This document shows positions 36,807-46,340 of a stretch of DNA of 64,000 nt, piece after piece (position 1 is the stretch's first letter; the number at the start of each line of letters is the position of its first letter). The position numbers were made by a program, and so were the translations under genes. The DNA is taken from contig CP099977.1 of assembly GCA_024372495.1 (NCBI GenBank), positions 1,798,001 to 1,862,000 on the forward strand. Reading direction: 5' to 3'. The stretch comes from Pseudarthrobacter sp. Fe7. GTDB taxonomy: Bacteria > Actinomycetota > Actinomycetes > Actinomycetales > Micrococcaceae. The notes beneath the pieces are model-generated. The model ran no database searches, had not been told where the DNA came from, and saw only the letters and a list, made by a program, of their open reading frames with translations.

Positions 36807-36934
36807 GGCTTCTCCTTTAGCTGGCGCTCCGGTGCCGGCGTTTCCGCCCCGCGCGGCTCCATTTCAACCTTACAAGCATTCACAGGCCCAGGTCCTTGTT
36901 TTGCGCGGGGCCGGGATTGTCCCGGGCGCCCCGG

Positions 36935-37903
36935 CTACCCGCCGGCGGGACCGTACATGACATCCATGTCCCAGCGGGTGAAGCCAAGCCGCCGGTAGAG
37001 GGCGACGGCCGGCGCGTTGTCCGCGTCCACATACAGCATTACCGCGTTCAAGCCTGCGTCCCGGAGGTGTCTGATGCCGGCGATGGTCAGGGCCTTGCCC
37101 AGGCCCATGCCCTGCGCCTCCGGCGTCACCCCCACCACATAGACCTCGCCGATCGCCGGGTGCGCACCCTGCCGGGGGTGGACCTTGGTCCAGTGGTAAC
37201 CCAGCAGGCGGCCGTTCCGGTCCTCCGCCAGGAGGAAACCGGCAGGATCGAACCAGTCCTCGGCCATGCGCGCCTCAAGATCGGCCCTGGTGAGGTTGCC
37301 CTGTTCGGGGTGGTGGACGAACGCGGCCCGGTTGGCAGCCAGCCAGGACTCCTCGTCCTTGCCCGGGACGAAGGTGCGGATGGCCACCCCGTCCGGAAGG
37401 CCGGCGTCGGGCAGGTCCGTGCCCGTCGTTGTCATCCGCATCTTCCACAGCTCGCGCACCGGCGCGTACCCGTAGCGGGCGGCAAGGTCAGCGGCGGCCT
37501 CGTGGTTGCCGTGGGACCACGCGTTCAAGCCGTCAAAGCCGCGGACCTCCTTCAACGCGCCAACCAGCCGGTCCGCGACGCCTTGGTTCCGGTAGGAGGG
37601 ATGGACGGCGATTTCAAGGATGCCGTGGCCGTCCGGCTCTTCAACCACGGCCGCGAAGCCAGCCAGGTCCTGGCCGGTCACCGGATCGGAGTCCTCGTCC
37701 GGCGCGTAAAGGGCCAACGTCAGCAGGGTGTGTTCCGCGGAATCCCCGGCACGCATGGTCACCAGGGTCTGCTCGGAAATGGAAGGATTGCCGTCCGATT
37801 CCTCAGCCGCGGCCAGGAGGTCTCGGCAGTCCTTGAGGAGTTGCTGGTCAACTCCGCCCCGGACAACATGGACGGGCCACTTCTGCGGATGAGCTGGAGT
37901 CAT
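36935..37903 (-). CDS. mshD: Mycothiol synthase
   Basis: A 322-residue tandem GNAT protein. MshD acetylates Cys-GlcN-Ins with acetyl-CoA, the last step in making mycothiol, the main thiol of actinobacteria. The N-terminal domain has ILEIAVHPSYRNQGVADRLV; the C-terminal domain has the stronger acetyl-CoA motif VVGVTPEAQGMGLGKALT and a typical end, ALYRRLGFTRWDMDVMY. It starts 33 bp after glnR in the same direction; the same mshD-glnR neighbourhood is known in mycobacteria. The gene is intact. Confidence 0.95.
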   Translation of the reverse strand: MTPAHPQKWPVHVVRGGVDQQLLKDCRDLLAAAEESDGNPSISEQTLVTMRAGDSAEHTLLTLALYAPDEDSDPVTGQDLAGFAAVVEEPDGHGILEIAVHPSYRNQGVADRLVGALKEVRGFDGLNAWSHGNHEAAADLAARYGYAPVRELWKMRMTTTGTDLPDAGLPDGVAIRTFVPGKDEESWLAANRAAFVHHPEQGNLTRADLEARMAEDWFDPAGFLLAEDRNGRLLGYHWTKVHPRQGAHPAIGEVYVVGVTPEAQGMGLGKALTIAGIRHLRDAGLNAVMLYVDADNAPAVALYRRLGFTRWDMDVMYGPAGG

Positions 37904-37936
37904 GAGCCAAGGCTATACGTCGCCGGCGGTCCGGGC

Positions 37937-38637
37937 TCAGGCCTCCGTGAGTTCGTCTTCCTGCTGGCGGACCAGGGTGAGGCGGTAGCCAACGTTCCTG
38001 ACCGTGCTGATCAGGTTCTCGTGGTCCGCGCCGAGCTTGGCCCGCAGCCGCCGGACGTGGACATCCACGGTGCGCGTGCCGCCGTAGTAGTCATAGCCCC
38101 AAACCTCGGTGAGCAGCTGTTGCCGGGTGAAGACGCGGCCGGGGTGCTGCGCCAGGTACTTCAGGAGTTCGAATTCCTTGAAGGTCAGGTTCAGGGGCGC
38201 CCCGTTGACCCTGGCCGTGTAGCTTGCCTCGTCGATGACCACGCCGGCGGCGCGGATCTCGCTCGGGGCGTCCTCCTGCTCAGGCACCGCCCGGGCGACG
38301 GACAGCCGGATGCGGGCTTCCACTTCGGCGGGGCCGGCGGAATCGAGGACGATGTCGTCAACAGCCCAGGCCGAGGACACCGCGGCCATGCCGCCCTCGG
38401 TCAGGATCAGCACCAGCGGTGCGCTCAGGCCCGTGGCTTTCAGGAGCCTGGGTGAGGGAACGGGCGCCCACCAGGTCCTTGCGGGCATCCAGCAGGACAA
38501 TGTCGCAGGGGTCTGTTTCGAGGAGTGCCGTGGGCTCGGCGGGGAGGATATGGACCCTGTGGTTCAGCAGGCTCGAGGGCAGGCAGGATGTCCACCGAAG
38601 AACCGGTGCTGTTGGTCAGTAACAGGATGTGCGACAT
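37937..38637 (-). CDS. glnR: GlnR-type OmpR-family regulator of nitrogen metabolism
   Basis: A protein of about 232 residues, very like actinobacterial GlnR. It opens [20 protein letters not shown], continues with [11 protein letters not shown] and [17 protein letters not shown], and ends with the winged helix [19 protein letters not shown] and [15 protein letters not shown]. GlnR is an orphan regulator that works without phosphorylation and controls glutamine synthetase, ammonium and nitrate/nitrite genes. Two frame errors lie in the receiver half, at 38444-38450 (GAGCCTG) and 38568-38574 (CAGGCTC); both repair to GAGCTG/CAGCTC and give an uninterrupted GlnR sequence. It heads the glnR-mshD-ppk1-mutT1 run. 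Confidence 0.92.
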
Positions 38638-38926
38638 TGTTCCTCCAAGGGCCGTCCGCGCATCATTGGGCGACTGAACCGGATTCTCACCGGCCGGTAC
38701 TGGCTTCCTGCAGGAGGTTTTGGTCGGTCAGCACGCCGCCGGCCAGCCACCTCAGCAGGGAGCGTAGCTGAACCTTAAGTATACCCGGCGGCCCCTTCCA
38801 GACCACAGATCCGGGACGTGGACAGGCACCTTTTGCGACATATCCAGTTCACATAAGGCAGGATTGGACCAGGGCGCACCAGCCCTGCCGTGAGGGGGCT
38901 GACCAGCCTTCCGGCCGATCGCCAGG

Positions 38927-39745
38927 ATGGGAAAACAGCGCAGTGAGTGCACCGACGAAGCACAGGCCGGTCCGCGCATGACGGCGGAACTGCAGGCGCC
39001 TGTACGTTCGCTTGGCTCCTGGACCGTCGGCGTCGTCGGGATCGTTGGCCTCATTGCGATCATCGCCGGGGTCTACGCCTCGCCCGGGGCCCTGGTTGCC
39101 GTGGGCATCCTTATTGCCGCGGCGGTGGGCATCGGCTGGCCGCACTTCCTGCGCATCCCGGCCAAAAAGACCCTTGCCGCCGTCATCGCCCTGCCAGGGG
39201 CGGGAGCCGCCGTGGCGGCTGCCCTGGCGCCGGCTCCGGGATACCTGGACTGGACACCCGCGTTCGTGGCGCTGGGAATGATGGCCGTCTTCGTGGTGCA
39301 GTTGATCCGCGGCACCGGGCAGGCGCAGCGGCTGGAATCAACCTTGGGCTGCTGCGCCGGCGTCCTCCTGTCCTGCCTTGGCGCGGGCTGGATTGCCGGC
39401 TCCCGGTTCAACGGCGTCCGGGAAATGCTCCTGGTGGCCGCCATCAGCGCAGCGGTGGCACTGCTGGCCGGGCTGATCCGCTGGCCGGACAGCATCGTGG
39501 CACCGCTGGGAATAGTGCTGGCCGGACTCGCCGGCCCGCTCGCCGGGCTGGTCCTTTCTGACATCGCCGTCCTGCCGGCCGCCGTCTTCGGCGTGGTTGT
39601 CGGCGCGGTCCTGGCAAGCTTCCGGAGACTGACCACGCTCCGCGGCGCTCCGCTGAACATCCCGGCCGCGCTGAGCATGGGCCTGGCCCCGGTTTCGGCC
39701 GTCGGATCCCTCGCGTACTTCATAGACAAACTACTCATCTACTAA
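38927..39745 (+). CDS. Multi-helix membrane protein (permease-like)
   Basis: A very hydrophobic protein of 255-272 residues with seven to eight membrane segments and few polar residues. It contains small-residue-rich helices such as LPGAGAAVAAALAPAPG and ends FIDKLLIY. I recognise no family with confidence; similar proteins next to glnR are annotated as putative permeases. The start is ATG 38927 or, removing 17 polar residues, ATG 38978. It is divergent from glnR across a 289-bp gap that shows no other gene. Confidence 0.65.
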   Translation: MGKQRSECTDEAQAGPRMTAELQAPVRSLGSWTVGVVGIVGLIAIIAGVYASPGALVAVGILIAAAVGIGWPHFLRIPAKKTLAAVIALPGAGAAVAAALAPAPGYLDWTPAFVALGMMAVFVVQLIRGTGQAQRLESTLGCCAGVLLSCLGAGWIAGSRFNGVREMLLVAAISAAVALLAGLIRWPDSIVAPLGIVLAGLAGPLAGLVLSDIAVLPAAVFGVVVGAVLASFRRLTTLRGAPLNIPAALSMGLAPVSAVGSLAYFIDKLLIY

Positions 39746-39762
39746 CGGGTTAGGATGGCACC

Positions 39763-39876
39763 ATGTCCGTACTTGCTTTTGAAATCTTCTTCCTTGTCCT
39801 GCTCGGCATTGCGAGCCTGTCCATGGCCTGGTTCGCCGGCTTCGTCGTCTACCGCCTCTTCAAGGGCCAGAAGTAG
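39763..39876 (+). CDS. 37-residue single-helix membrane protein
   Basis: A short gene: MSVLAFEIFFLVLLGIASLS, one hydrophobic helix (residues about 4-33), then a basic end RLFKGQK. It sits 17 bp after the stop of the permease-like gene and 42 bp before the nitrobindin gene, all plus strand, with no competing frame. The clean single-helix-plus-basic-tail layout supports a real small protein. Function unknown. Confidence 0.6.
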   Translation: MSVLAFEIFFLVLLGIASLSMAWFAGFVVYRLFKGQK

Positions 39877-39918
39877 CCACCCCTTTTCCAGGACCAGCCG
39901 TATCTCGAGGTAACACAA

Positions 39919-40527
39919 ATGCCCATTGAGATTCCTACAGACCTGACCCCCGAACTCGTCCCCCTTTCCTGGCTCATCGGTGAGTGGGAAGGACGCGGCC
40001 GGCTGGGCAGCGGCGACGAGGACTCCGAGCACTTCCTGCAGCACGTCTCCTTCACCCACAACGGCCTGCCGTACCTGCAGTACCGCGCCGAAAGCTGGTT
40101 GACGGACGACGACGGCACGCGCCTGCGGCCGCTCACGGTCGAGACCGGCTTCTGGGCGCTGGAGCGCAAGCAGCTTGACGCTGACGGTGGTCCCGGGCTG
40201 GTCCCAGCGGACATCGTGCCGGTGTTGAAGAGCGCCGACGAGGTGGAGGCGCTGCGCAACAAGGACGGCGGATTCGACATCTCCGTGTCCATCTCGCACC
40301 CCGGGGGCGTTTCGGAGCTGTACTACGGCCAGATCAAGGGCCCGCAGATCCAGCTGACCACCGACATGGTAATGCGCGGCAGCCACTCGAAGGACTACAG
40401 CGCAGCCACCCGGATCTTCGGCCTGGTGGACGGCAACTTGCTGTGGCGGTGGGACGTCGCCACCGGCGGTGACGCAGGCAAGGGGCTTGAGGCGCATGCC
40501 TCCGCCTTCCTGCACAAGGTTTCCTGA
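39919..40527 (+). CDS. Nitrobindin-like haem-binding beta-barrel protein (FABP family)
   Basis: A 202-residue lipocalin-like beta-barrel of the nitrobindin/THAP4 family. The N-terminal signature LSWLIGEWEGRGRLG (family pattern GxWxGxG), YLQYRAESWL, ETGFWAL and the C-terminal ASAFLHKVS, whose histidine is the likely haem ligand, are visible. Bacterial nitrobindins bind ferric haem and isomerise peroxynitrite to nitrate. The mycobacterial homologue also lies near glnR/mshD. It shares a direction with the flavodoxin-like and ygfZ genes downstream. Confidence 0.85.
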   Translation: MPIEIPTDLTPELVPLSWLIGEWEGRGRLGSGDEDSEHFLQHVSFTHNGLPYLQYRAESWLTDDDGTRLRPLTVETGFWALERKQLDADGGPGLVPADIVPVLKSADEVEALRNKDGGFDISVSISHPGGVSELYYGQIKGPQIQLTTDMVMRGSHSKDYSAATRIFGLVDGNLLWRWDVATGGDAGKGLEAHASAFLHKVS

Positions 40528-40565
40528 CCAAAAGAAGGTCTCCTGACCCACTAAGGGGCGGCAAC

Positions 40566-41303
40566 GTGGACGAAAGCACCGGAAACGCACCAGGAGCGCC
40601 GGTCGGTTACAGCGACCTCAAGGCTGTCTTCTTCAATGGAACCCTGAAGAGGTCGCCCCAGGCCTCCAACACGGATGGGCTGATCCGCATCAGCCGACTG
40701 ATCATGGAGAAACAGGGTGTCAGTACTACGGTGATTCGGACCGTGGACCACGACATCGCCAGCGGCGTCTACCCGGACATGACCGAGCACGGCTGGCCCA
40801 CCGACGAGTGGCCGCGGCTTTACCCCGCAGTTCAGGAAGCAGACATTGTGGTGGTGGCCGGACCCATTTGGCTGGGGGACAACTCTTCCCAGACCAAGAA
40901 ACTGATCGAACGCCTCTACGCCCATTCCGGTGAGCTCAACGGGAAAGGCCAATGGGCGTTCTACCCTAAAGTCGGCGGCTGCCTGATTACCGGCAACGAA
41001 GACGGCATTAAGCACTGTGCCATGAACGTCCTCTACAGCCTCCAGCACATCGGGTTCAGCATTCCGCCGCAGGCCGATGCCGGCTGGATTGGTGCGGTGG
41101 GGCCCGGGCCCAGCTACCTGGACGAAGGCTCAGGCGGACCGGAAACCGACTTCACCAACCGGAACACCACGTTCATGACCTGGAACCTGCTGCACCTGGC
41201 CCGGATCCTCAAGGATGCCGGCGGCTACCCGGCTTACGGAAACCTGCCCGGTGAATGGGCGTCGGGAACACGATTCGATTTTGAAAATCCGGAATACCGC
41301 TGA
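40566..41303 (+). CDS. Flavodoxin-like NAD(P)H-dependent oxidoreductase
   Basis: A 245-residue NADPH-dependent FMN reductase/flavodoxin-fold protein. FFNGTLKRSPQASNTDGLI is the FMN phosphate-binding loop, and VVVAGPIWLGDNSSQTKKLI binds the isoalloxazine ring. The start is GTG at 40566, 38 bp after the nitrobindin gene. The C-terminal part (TTFMTWNLLHLARILKDAGG) is typical of this subfamily. The electron acceptor is unknown. Confidence 0.85.
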   Translation: MDESTGNAPGAPVGYSDLKAVFFNGTLKRSPQASNTDGLIRISRLIMEKQGVSTTVIRTVDHDIASGVYPDMTEHGWPTDEWPRLYPAVQEADIVVVAGPIWLGDNSSQTKKLIERLYAHSGELNGKGQWAFYPKVGGCLITGNEDGIKHCAMNVLYSLQHIGFSIPPQADAGWIGAVGPGPSYLDEGSGGPETDFTNRNTTFMTWNLLHLARILKDAGGYPAYGNLPGEWASGTRFDFENPEYR

Positions 41304-41325
41304 CTGCTGAGGACTTCTACTACAT

Positions 41326-42410
41326 ATGACTACGCCCAGCCCTTTGTTGTCGCGCCCCGGAGCTGTCGAGGCCGCCGGTCCTGACGCCCGTGTCGCCGCC
41401 CACTATGGCGAGCCGCTGCGCGAGCAGCGCGCCCTCGCGGCCGGAACCGCCGTCGTCGACCTTTCCCACCGCGGCGTGGTCACCGTCACCGGGCCGGACC
41501 GGCTCAGCTGGCTCAATACCCTTTCCTCACAGCAGGTGTCAGCCCTGAAGCCCGGTGAGTCCAGCGAACTGTTGCTCCTGAGTGTCCAGGGCCGCATCGA
41601 CTTCGAGGCCCGGGTCATCGACGACGGGGAAACCACCTGGCTGATCGTGGAGGCCGCTGAGGCCGGCCCGCTGGCCGAGTACCTCAACCGGATGAAGTTC
41701 ATGCTGCGGGTGGAAATCGCCGATTCCTCGGCCGAGTGGGCCGTCGTAGGCAGCACCCGGGCCGTGCCCGAATGGTCCGGCCGCCTTGCCTGGCAGGACC
41801 CCTGGCCGCACGTCTCCGCAGGCGGATACTCCTACGCCACCGTCCCGGACGAGCAGCATCCAGGGCTTGAGCGGCCCTGGTTCGAGTACCTGATTCCCGC
41901 CGCCGGGCTCGAGGAAGCCGTTGCCGGCCGGGCACTGGCCGGTGTGCTGGCGGCCGAGGCCCTCCGGATCGCCGCCTGGCGCCCCCGGATCGGTGCCGAG
42001 ACGGATGACAAGACCATCCCGCACGAACTGGACCTGCTGCGCACTGCCGTGCACCTGGCCAAGGGCTGCTACAAGGGGCAGGAAACGATCGCCCGCGTCC
42101 ACAACCTCGGCCACCCGCCGCGCCGCCTTGTCTTCCTCCAGGCCTGGACGGTTCGCAACACACGCTGCCCGCGGCCGGCAGCCCCGTCATGGCGGGGGAG
42201 CGGAAGGTCGGAACGGTGACGTCCGTGGCGCAGCACTACGAGATGGGCCCCGTCGCCCTGGCAGTCATAAAGCGCTCCGTAGCCCCGGATGAAATACTGA
42301 CAGTCCTGGACGGCGGGGAGCCGTATCCGGCCGCCCAGGAACTCATCGTCGCCCCCGACGCCGGCCAGATAGTGGGGCGACAGACCGGATTCCTGAGGGG
42401 GCCACACTGA
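41326..42410 (+). CDS. ygfZ: Folate-binding iron-sulfur protein maturation factor YgfZ
   Basis: A GcvT-like protein of about 360 residues. YgfZ uses folate to help assemble or repair [4Fe-4S] enzymes. The diagnostic motif KGCYKGQETIARVHNLGHPP is present (about residues 247-266), with VVDLSHRGVVTVTGPDRLSW near the N-terminus. The frame breaks at 42139-42146: CAGGCCTG replaces CAGCTG, a gain of two bases at a palindromic site. Repair gives LVFLQLDGSQHTLPAAGSPV and the TGA at 42408, which overlaps the ATG of the ankyrin gene (TGATG). The mycobacterial homologue also lies near glnR. Confidence 0.92.
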
Positions 42411-42835
42411 TGACTGGGAACACCGGGACAACACCCGACGGCGCGGGGCCTGCGGACGGGCACGACGACGACGCGCTGGCGTTGGCGCACACGCTCTTCC
42501 AGTCTGCCCGGGAAGGAAACGACGCGCTGCTGGGCGCCTACCTGGACGCCGGCGTTCCTGCCACCATGACGAATTCCGCCGGGGATTCCCTTCTCATGCT
42601 TGCCGCATACCACGGCCATGCCGGGACTGTGCAGCTGCTCCTGCAGCACGGCGCCGGCGCCGACACTGCCAATGACAGGGGCCAGACGCCCCTCGCCGGG
42701 GCTGCGTTCAAGGGCTACACGGATGTGGCCCGGGTCCTGCTGGGCGCCGGAGCCGATCCGGACGCCGGTGCGCCGTCGGCACGGGCCGCGGCGCAAATGT
42801 TTGCCCGCACGGAGATCCTGGACCTGCTGGGCTGA
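42410..42835 (+). CDS. Ankyrin-repeat protein
   Basis: A 141-residue protein with about three ankyrin repeats (residues 27-140): [40 protein letters not shown] and [21 protein letters not shown] Gly/Asp-rich N-terminus precedes them. Ankyrin repeats bind protein partners; none can be named. The start is translationally coupled to ygfZ (TGATG at 42408-42412), hinting at a link to iron-sulfur maturation or oxidative stress. Confidence 0.88.
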   Translation: MTGNTGTTPDGAGPADGHDDDALALAHTLFQSAREGNDALLGAYLDAGVPATMTNSAGDSLLMLAAYHGHAGTVQLLLQHGAGADTANDRGQTPLAGAAFKGYTDVARVLLGAGADPDAGAPSARAAAQMFARTEILDLLG

Positions 42836-42887
42836 CCTTCCCGGGTTTCCGCCCGGCACCAACCAAAACTCCCCAAAGGATGACCGA

Positions 42888-44416
42888 GTGGAAAACGTAG
42901 AAAAACCCTGGCCGGCCCTGTGGTCCCTGGTGATCGGATTCTTCATGATCCTGATTGACACCACCATCGTGTCCGTTGCCAACCCCCGGATCATGGAGGG
43001 CCTGAACGCCGACATCAACTCGGTGATCTGGGTGACCAGCGCCTACCTGCTGGCCTACGCCGTCCCCCTGCTCATCACCGGCAGGCTGGGCGACAGGTTC
43101 GGACCCAAGAAGCTGTACCTCTCCGGCCTGGTGGTGTTCACCCTCGCCTCGCTGTGGTGCGGCCTGTCCGGAGACGTCCGGATCCTTATCGCCGCCCGTG
43201 TCCTGCAGGGCCTGGGCGCGGCCATGATGACACCGCAGACCATGGCCGTGATCACCCGGATCTTCCCGCCGGACCGGCGTGGCTCGGCGATGGCCGTCTG
43301 GGGTGCCACCGCCGGAATGGCAACCCTCGTGGGACCCATCCTGGGCGGCGTGCTGGTAGACGGCCTTGGCTGGGAGTGGATCTTCTTCATCAACGTGCCC
43401 ATCGGCGTCGTCGGCTTCATTCTGGCGATGCGCAACGTTCCCGCCCTCAGCACCCACCCGCACCGGTTCGACATCCCCGGAGTGTTGTTGAGCGCCGTCG
43501 GGCTGTTCCTGCTGGTCTTTGGCATCCAGGAGGGGAGACCTACAACTGGGGCACCATCACCGGGCCCATCAGTGTATGGGGCCTGATCATCGCCGGCCTC
43601 GTGGTCCTCGCCGCTTTTGTCCTGTGGCAGCGGTTCAACAAGGGCGAGCCGCTGCTGCCGCTGGCCCTGTTCCGGGACCGGAACTTCTCGCTGGCCAACA
43701 TCGGCATCACCACCGTAGGCTTCACCGTCACCGCCTTCAGCCTGCCACTGATCTTCTACTACCAGGTGGTCCGTGGGCTTACCCCCACGCAGTCCGCCCT
43801 GATGATGGTGCCCATGGCACTGATTTCCGGCGGCCTGGCCCCTGTGGTGGGCAAGCTGGTGGACCGCGTCAACCCGAAGTACATCACCGCCACCGGACTG
43901 GTCCTCATGGCAGTAGCGCTGTTGTGGAATTCAGCGTTGATGCAGCCGGATACGCCCATCCTGATGTTCCTGCTTCCCAGCGCTGTCCTGGGCTTCGCCA
44001 ACGCCGGCATCTGGGCCCCTTTGAGCACCACCGCCACCAGGAACCTTCCGCCGCGGCAGGCGGGCGCGGGTTCCGGCGTCTACAACACCACGCGCCAGAT
44101 CGGCGCTGTCCTGGGCAGCGCCGCCATCGCTGTGCTGATCCAGTCCCGGCTTGCCGCGGAACTGCCCAAGGGCGGGCCCGGCGGATCCGCCGGGGAAGGG
44201 CTGGCGATGGGCGGTTCGCTGCCGGGGTTCCTGCACAGTGGATTCTCGACGGCGATGGGCCAGGCCATCCTGCTGCCCGCCGGAGTGATCCTTGTCGGGG
44301 CAGCGGTGGCGTTGTTCTTCGCCAAGCCACAGCCGGTCCAGAACTGGGGTGCGCAGGGCCAGCAGCAGGGGCAGACGTCAGCGAAGGTGGACGCTGGTCT
44401 GGATTCCGCCGGCTGA
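42888..44416 (+). CDS. DHA2-family MFS drug exporter (14 helices)
   Basis: An exporter of about 509 residues. Helix 1 holds the family signature [36 protein letters not shown] is the MFS loop 2-3 motif, and motif C appears as [19 protein letters not shown]. The frame breaks at 43532-43535, a G run one base short; repair gives [17 protein letters not shown]. The start is GTG at 42888 behind AAAGGA. The last 39 bp overlap the GNAT gene on the other strand. No regulator gene adjoins it. Substrate unknown. Confidence 0.88.
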
Positions 44417-45094
44417 GAGCCCCAGCTTCCGGGCGAGCGCCAGGCAGCCGGTGTTGCTGACGTCTGCACGCCACTGCAACGTCAGTCCGGCGGCAAGGGC
44501 CTCATGCGCGGCGATGGATCCCGCCAGTGAGCCCAGGCCGCGCCGCCGCCACTCGGGGTCCACCAGTACGCCCATGTTGGCCAGCAGGCCCTCCCACTCC
44601 CCATAGGCTCCGCAGGCCAGAGGCACGCGCCTGCCGTCCTGCTCATGCACAATGGTGTAGCGGTTTTCGAGGTCTGAGAGGCCCACCTCGTTGACGTCGT
44701 CCGGCGGGCAGCGGCCCTCCAGTTCGATCGCCTCGGGATTCCCGTGCGAGACCGTCAGCTCCTCGGACGGCTGCTGGAGGGGCAGATCGTCGGCGAAGAA
44801 CAGGGCGGCGGCACCGAGCCCGTGGCCGCCCTGCTCCCTGGTCAGTTTCAGGAGCGTGACGTGCTGGGCCATTTCCTCGTCAGGAATGTCCGTTGCGGCG
44901 TCGGTGACGCTGGGCGGTCCCACCAGCGCGGAACTGCCGAACAACCGCACAAACTCGACGGTCCGGGCCGATTCGTCGGCCCGGACAATCCGTTCCCCGG
45001 ACGCCAGCGCGTCACCGAATGCGTCGTCGTCAAGGCCCAGCCGGCGTGCCCACGCCAGCTGGATGATGGCCGCAGAGCCGGGATCGAGTGTCAT
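44378..45094 (-). CDS. GNAT-family N-acetyltransferase
   Basis: A 238-residue protein with a C-terminal GNAT domain. The acetyl-CoA loop is ANMGVLVDPEWRRRGLGSLA (about residues 170-189), followed by [18 protein letters not shown]. The first 100 residues are less conserved and include an ATWA-poor helical region of unknown role. Substrate unknown. It ends inside the 3' end of the DHA2 exporter gene on the opposite strand, and pfkA lies 27 bp upstream of its start region in the reverse layout. Confidence 0.82.
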   Translation of the reverse strand: MTLDPGSAAIIQLAWARRLGLDDDAFGDALASGERIVRADESARTVEFVRLFGSSALVGPPSVTDAATDIPDEEMAQHVTLLKLTREQGGHGLGAAALFFADDLPLQQPSEELTVSHGNPEAIELEGRCPPDDVNEVGLSDLENRYTIVHEQDGRRVPLACGAYGEWEGLLANMGVLVDPEWRRRGLGSLAGSIAAHEALAAGLTLQWRADVSNTGCLALARKLGLSAGGIQTSVHLR

Positions 45095-45121
45095 GGTCCC
45101 AGCCTAGGGCGGCCCGGAGGC

Positions 45122-46147
45122 TTAGCCGAACAGGACCGCGGCTTCGTCGTAGCGGTTTTGCGGGACAGTCTTCAGCTGCCCCAGGGCTTCCTCGAAGGCG
45201 ACGTGCTGGATGTCGGTGCCCTTCAACGCCACCATGGTGCCCCAGTAGCCTTCCACCACGGAGTCAATGGCGGCCATGCCCAGCCGGGTGGCAAGGACCC
45301 GGTCGAAAGCCGAAGGGACGCCGCCGCGCTGGATGTGGCCCAGGATGGTGGCGCGGGTTTCAATGCCGGTCCGGGCTTCGAGCTCGGGCGCCAGCTGGTC
45401 CGCGATGCCGCCCAGGCGGGGACGGCCGAAGGTGTCCAGGCCGCGCTCGGAGTGGGGGCTCTCCATATGCTCCGGAACGAAGCCTTCAGCCACCACCACC
45501 AAGGGCGCACGGCCACGGGCGTGGGCCTCGTTGACCCACTCGGTGATCTGTTCGATGCTGACCTTCTGTTCCGGGATGAGGATGGCGTGCGCACCGGCAG
45601 CCATGCCGGCATGCAGGGCAATCCAGCCCACATGGCGGCCCATCACTTCGGCGATCATGCAGCGGTGGTGGGATTCACCCGTGGTGCGGAGCCGGTCGAT
45701 GGCTTCGGTGGCGATCTGGACGGCGGTATCGAAACCGAAGGTGTAGTCGGTGGCGTCAAGGTCGTTGTCCACGGTCTTGGGGACGCCCACGATCTTGAGC
45801 CCGGCATCGGTCAGGCGCTTGGCGGCTGCCAGCGTGCCCTCACCGCCGATGGCGATGATGGCGTCGATGCCCAGCCGGTCCATGTGGGCTTTGATGGCCT
45901 CCGGGCCGCCGCCGTTTTCGAACGGGTTGGTGCGGGAGGTGCCAAGGATGGTGCCGCCCTGCTTGGCGATGCCGCGGACCATGGTGCGGGGGATGTCGAT
46001 GATGTCCCCTTCCACCACGCCCCGCCAGCCATCGCGGAATCCGACGAATTCCTGGCCATGGACGGCGATGCCTTTCAGCACGGCACCTCGGATCACGGCG
46101 TTCAGGCCGGGGCAGTCGCCACCGCTGGTGAGGATTCCAATTTTCAT
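45122..46147 (-). CDS. pfkA: 6-phosphofructokinase (ATP-type)
   Basis: A 341-residue phosphofructokinase that phosphorylates fructose 6-phosphate in glycolysis. The motifs are KIGILTSGGDCPGLNAVIRG (nucleotide binding), AIGGEGTLAAA, PKTVDNDLDATDYTFGF with the catalytic Asp, MGRHVGWIALHAG and ILGHIQRGG. A glycine follows GGE, as in ATP-dependent enzymes; PPi-dependent ones carry Asp there. Length and motifs fit the actinobacterial group. The gene is intact. Confidence 0.95.
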   Translation of the reverse strand: MKIGILTSGGDCPGLNAVIRGAVLKGIAVHGQEFVGFRDGWRGVVEGDIIDIPRTMVRGIAKQGGTILGTSRTNPFENGGGPEAIKAHMDRLGIDAIIAIGGEGTLAAAKRLTDAGLKIVGVPKTVDNDLDATDYTFGFDTAVQIATEAIDRLRTTGESHHRCMIAEVMGRHVGWIALHAGMAAGAHAILIPEQKVSIEQITEWVNEAHARGRAPLVVVAEGFVPEHMESPHSERGLDTFGRPRLGGIADQLAPELEARTGIETRATILGHIQRGGVPSAFDRVLATRLGMAAIDSVVEGYWGTMVALKGTDIQHVAFEEALGQLKTVPQNRYDEAAVLFG

Positions 46148-46286
46148 GTTCGGCTCAAATCCTGGAGAGAAGGTTTACAGGCAGAGCGCCACGCTGAGCT
46201 CACCTAGAAGTGTAGTGGGGTGTGTGGGGTACGACACAAACCGGTTACATGGGGGCGTCCCGCAATGGTTTCGGCGGCACGGGAAA

Positions 46287-46326
46287 GGCCCCTGTCCCGG
46301 GTGAATCATTCACGGGGGCAGGGGCC
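46287..46326. terminator. GC-rich hairpin downstream of the PspC gene
   Basis: GGCCCCTG-T-CCCGGGTGAA pairs with TTCACGGGGGCAGGGGCC around a 3-nt loop, with one bulge and one mismatch; about 17 bp paired. It lies 15 bp after the stop of the small PspC gene (minus strand) and upstream of pfkA. Likely a factor-independent end for the PspC transcript, although no strong T-run follows. Confidence 0.65.
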
Positions 46327-46340
46327 GTGGTCCATGCAGG

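Noticed and set aside
42139..42146. A real 2-bp insertion in ygfZ creating a StuI-like AGGCCT site
   Set aside because: It follows the same pattern as the single insertions, with both halves of a palindromic CAGCTG affected; the repaired protein continues perfectly to a coupled stop.
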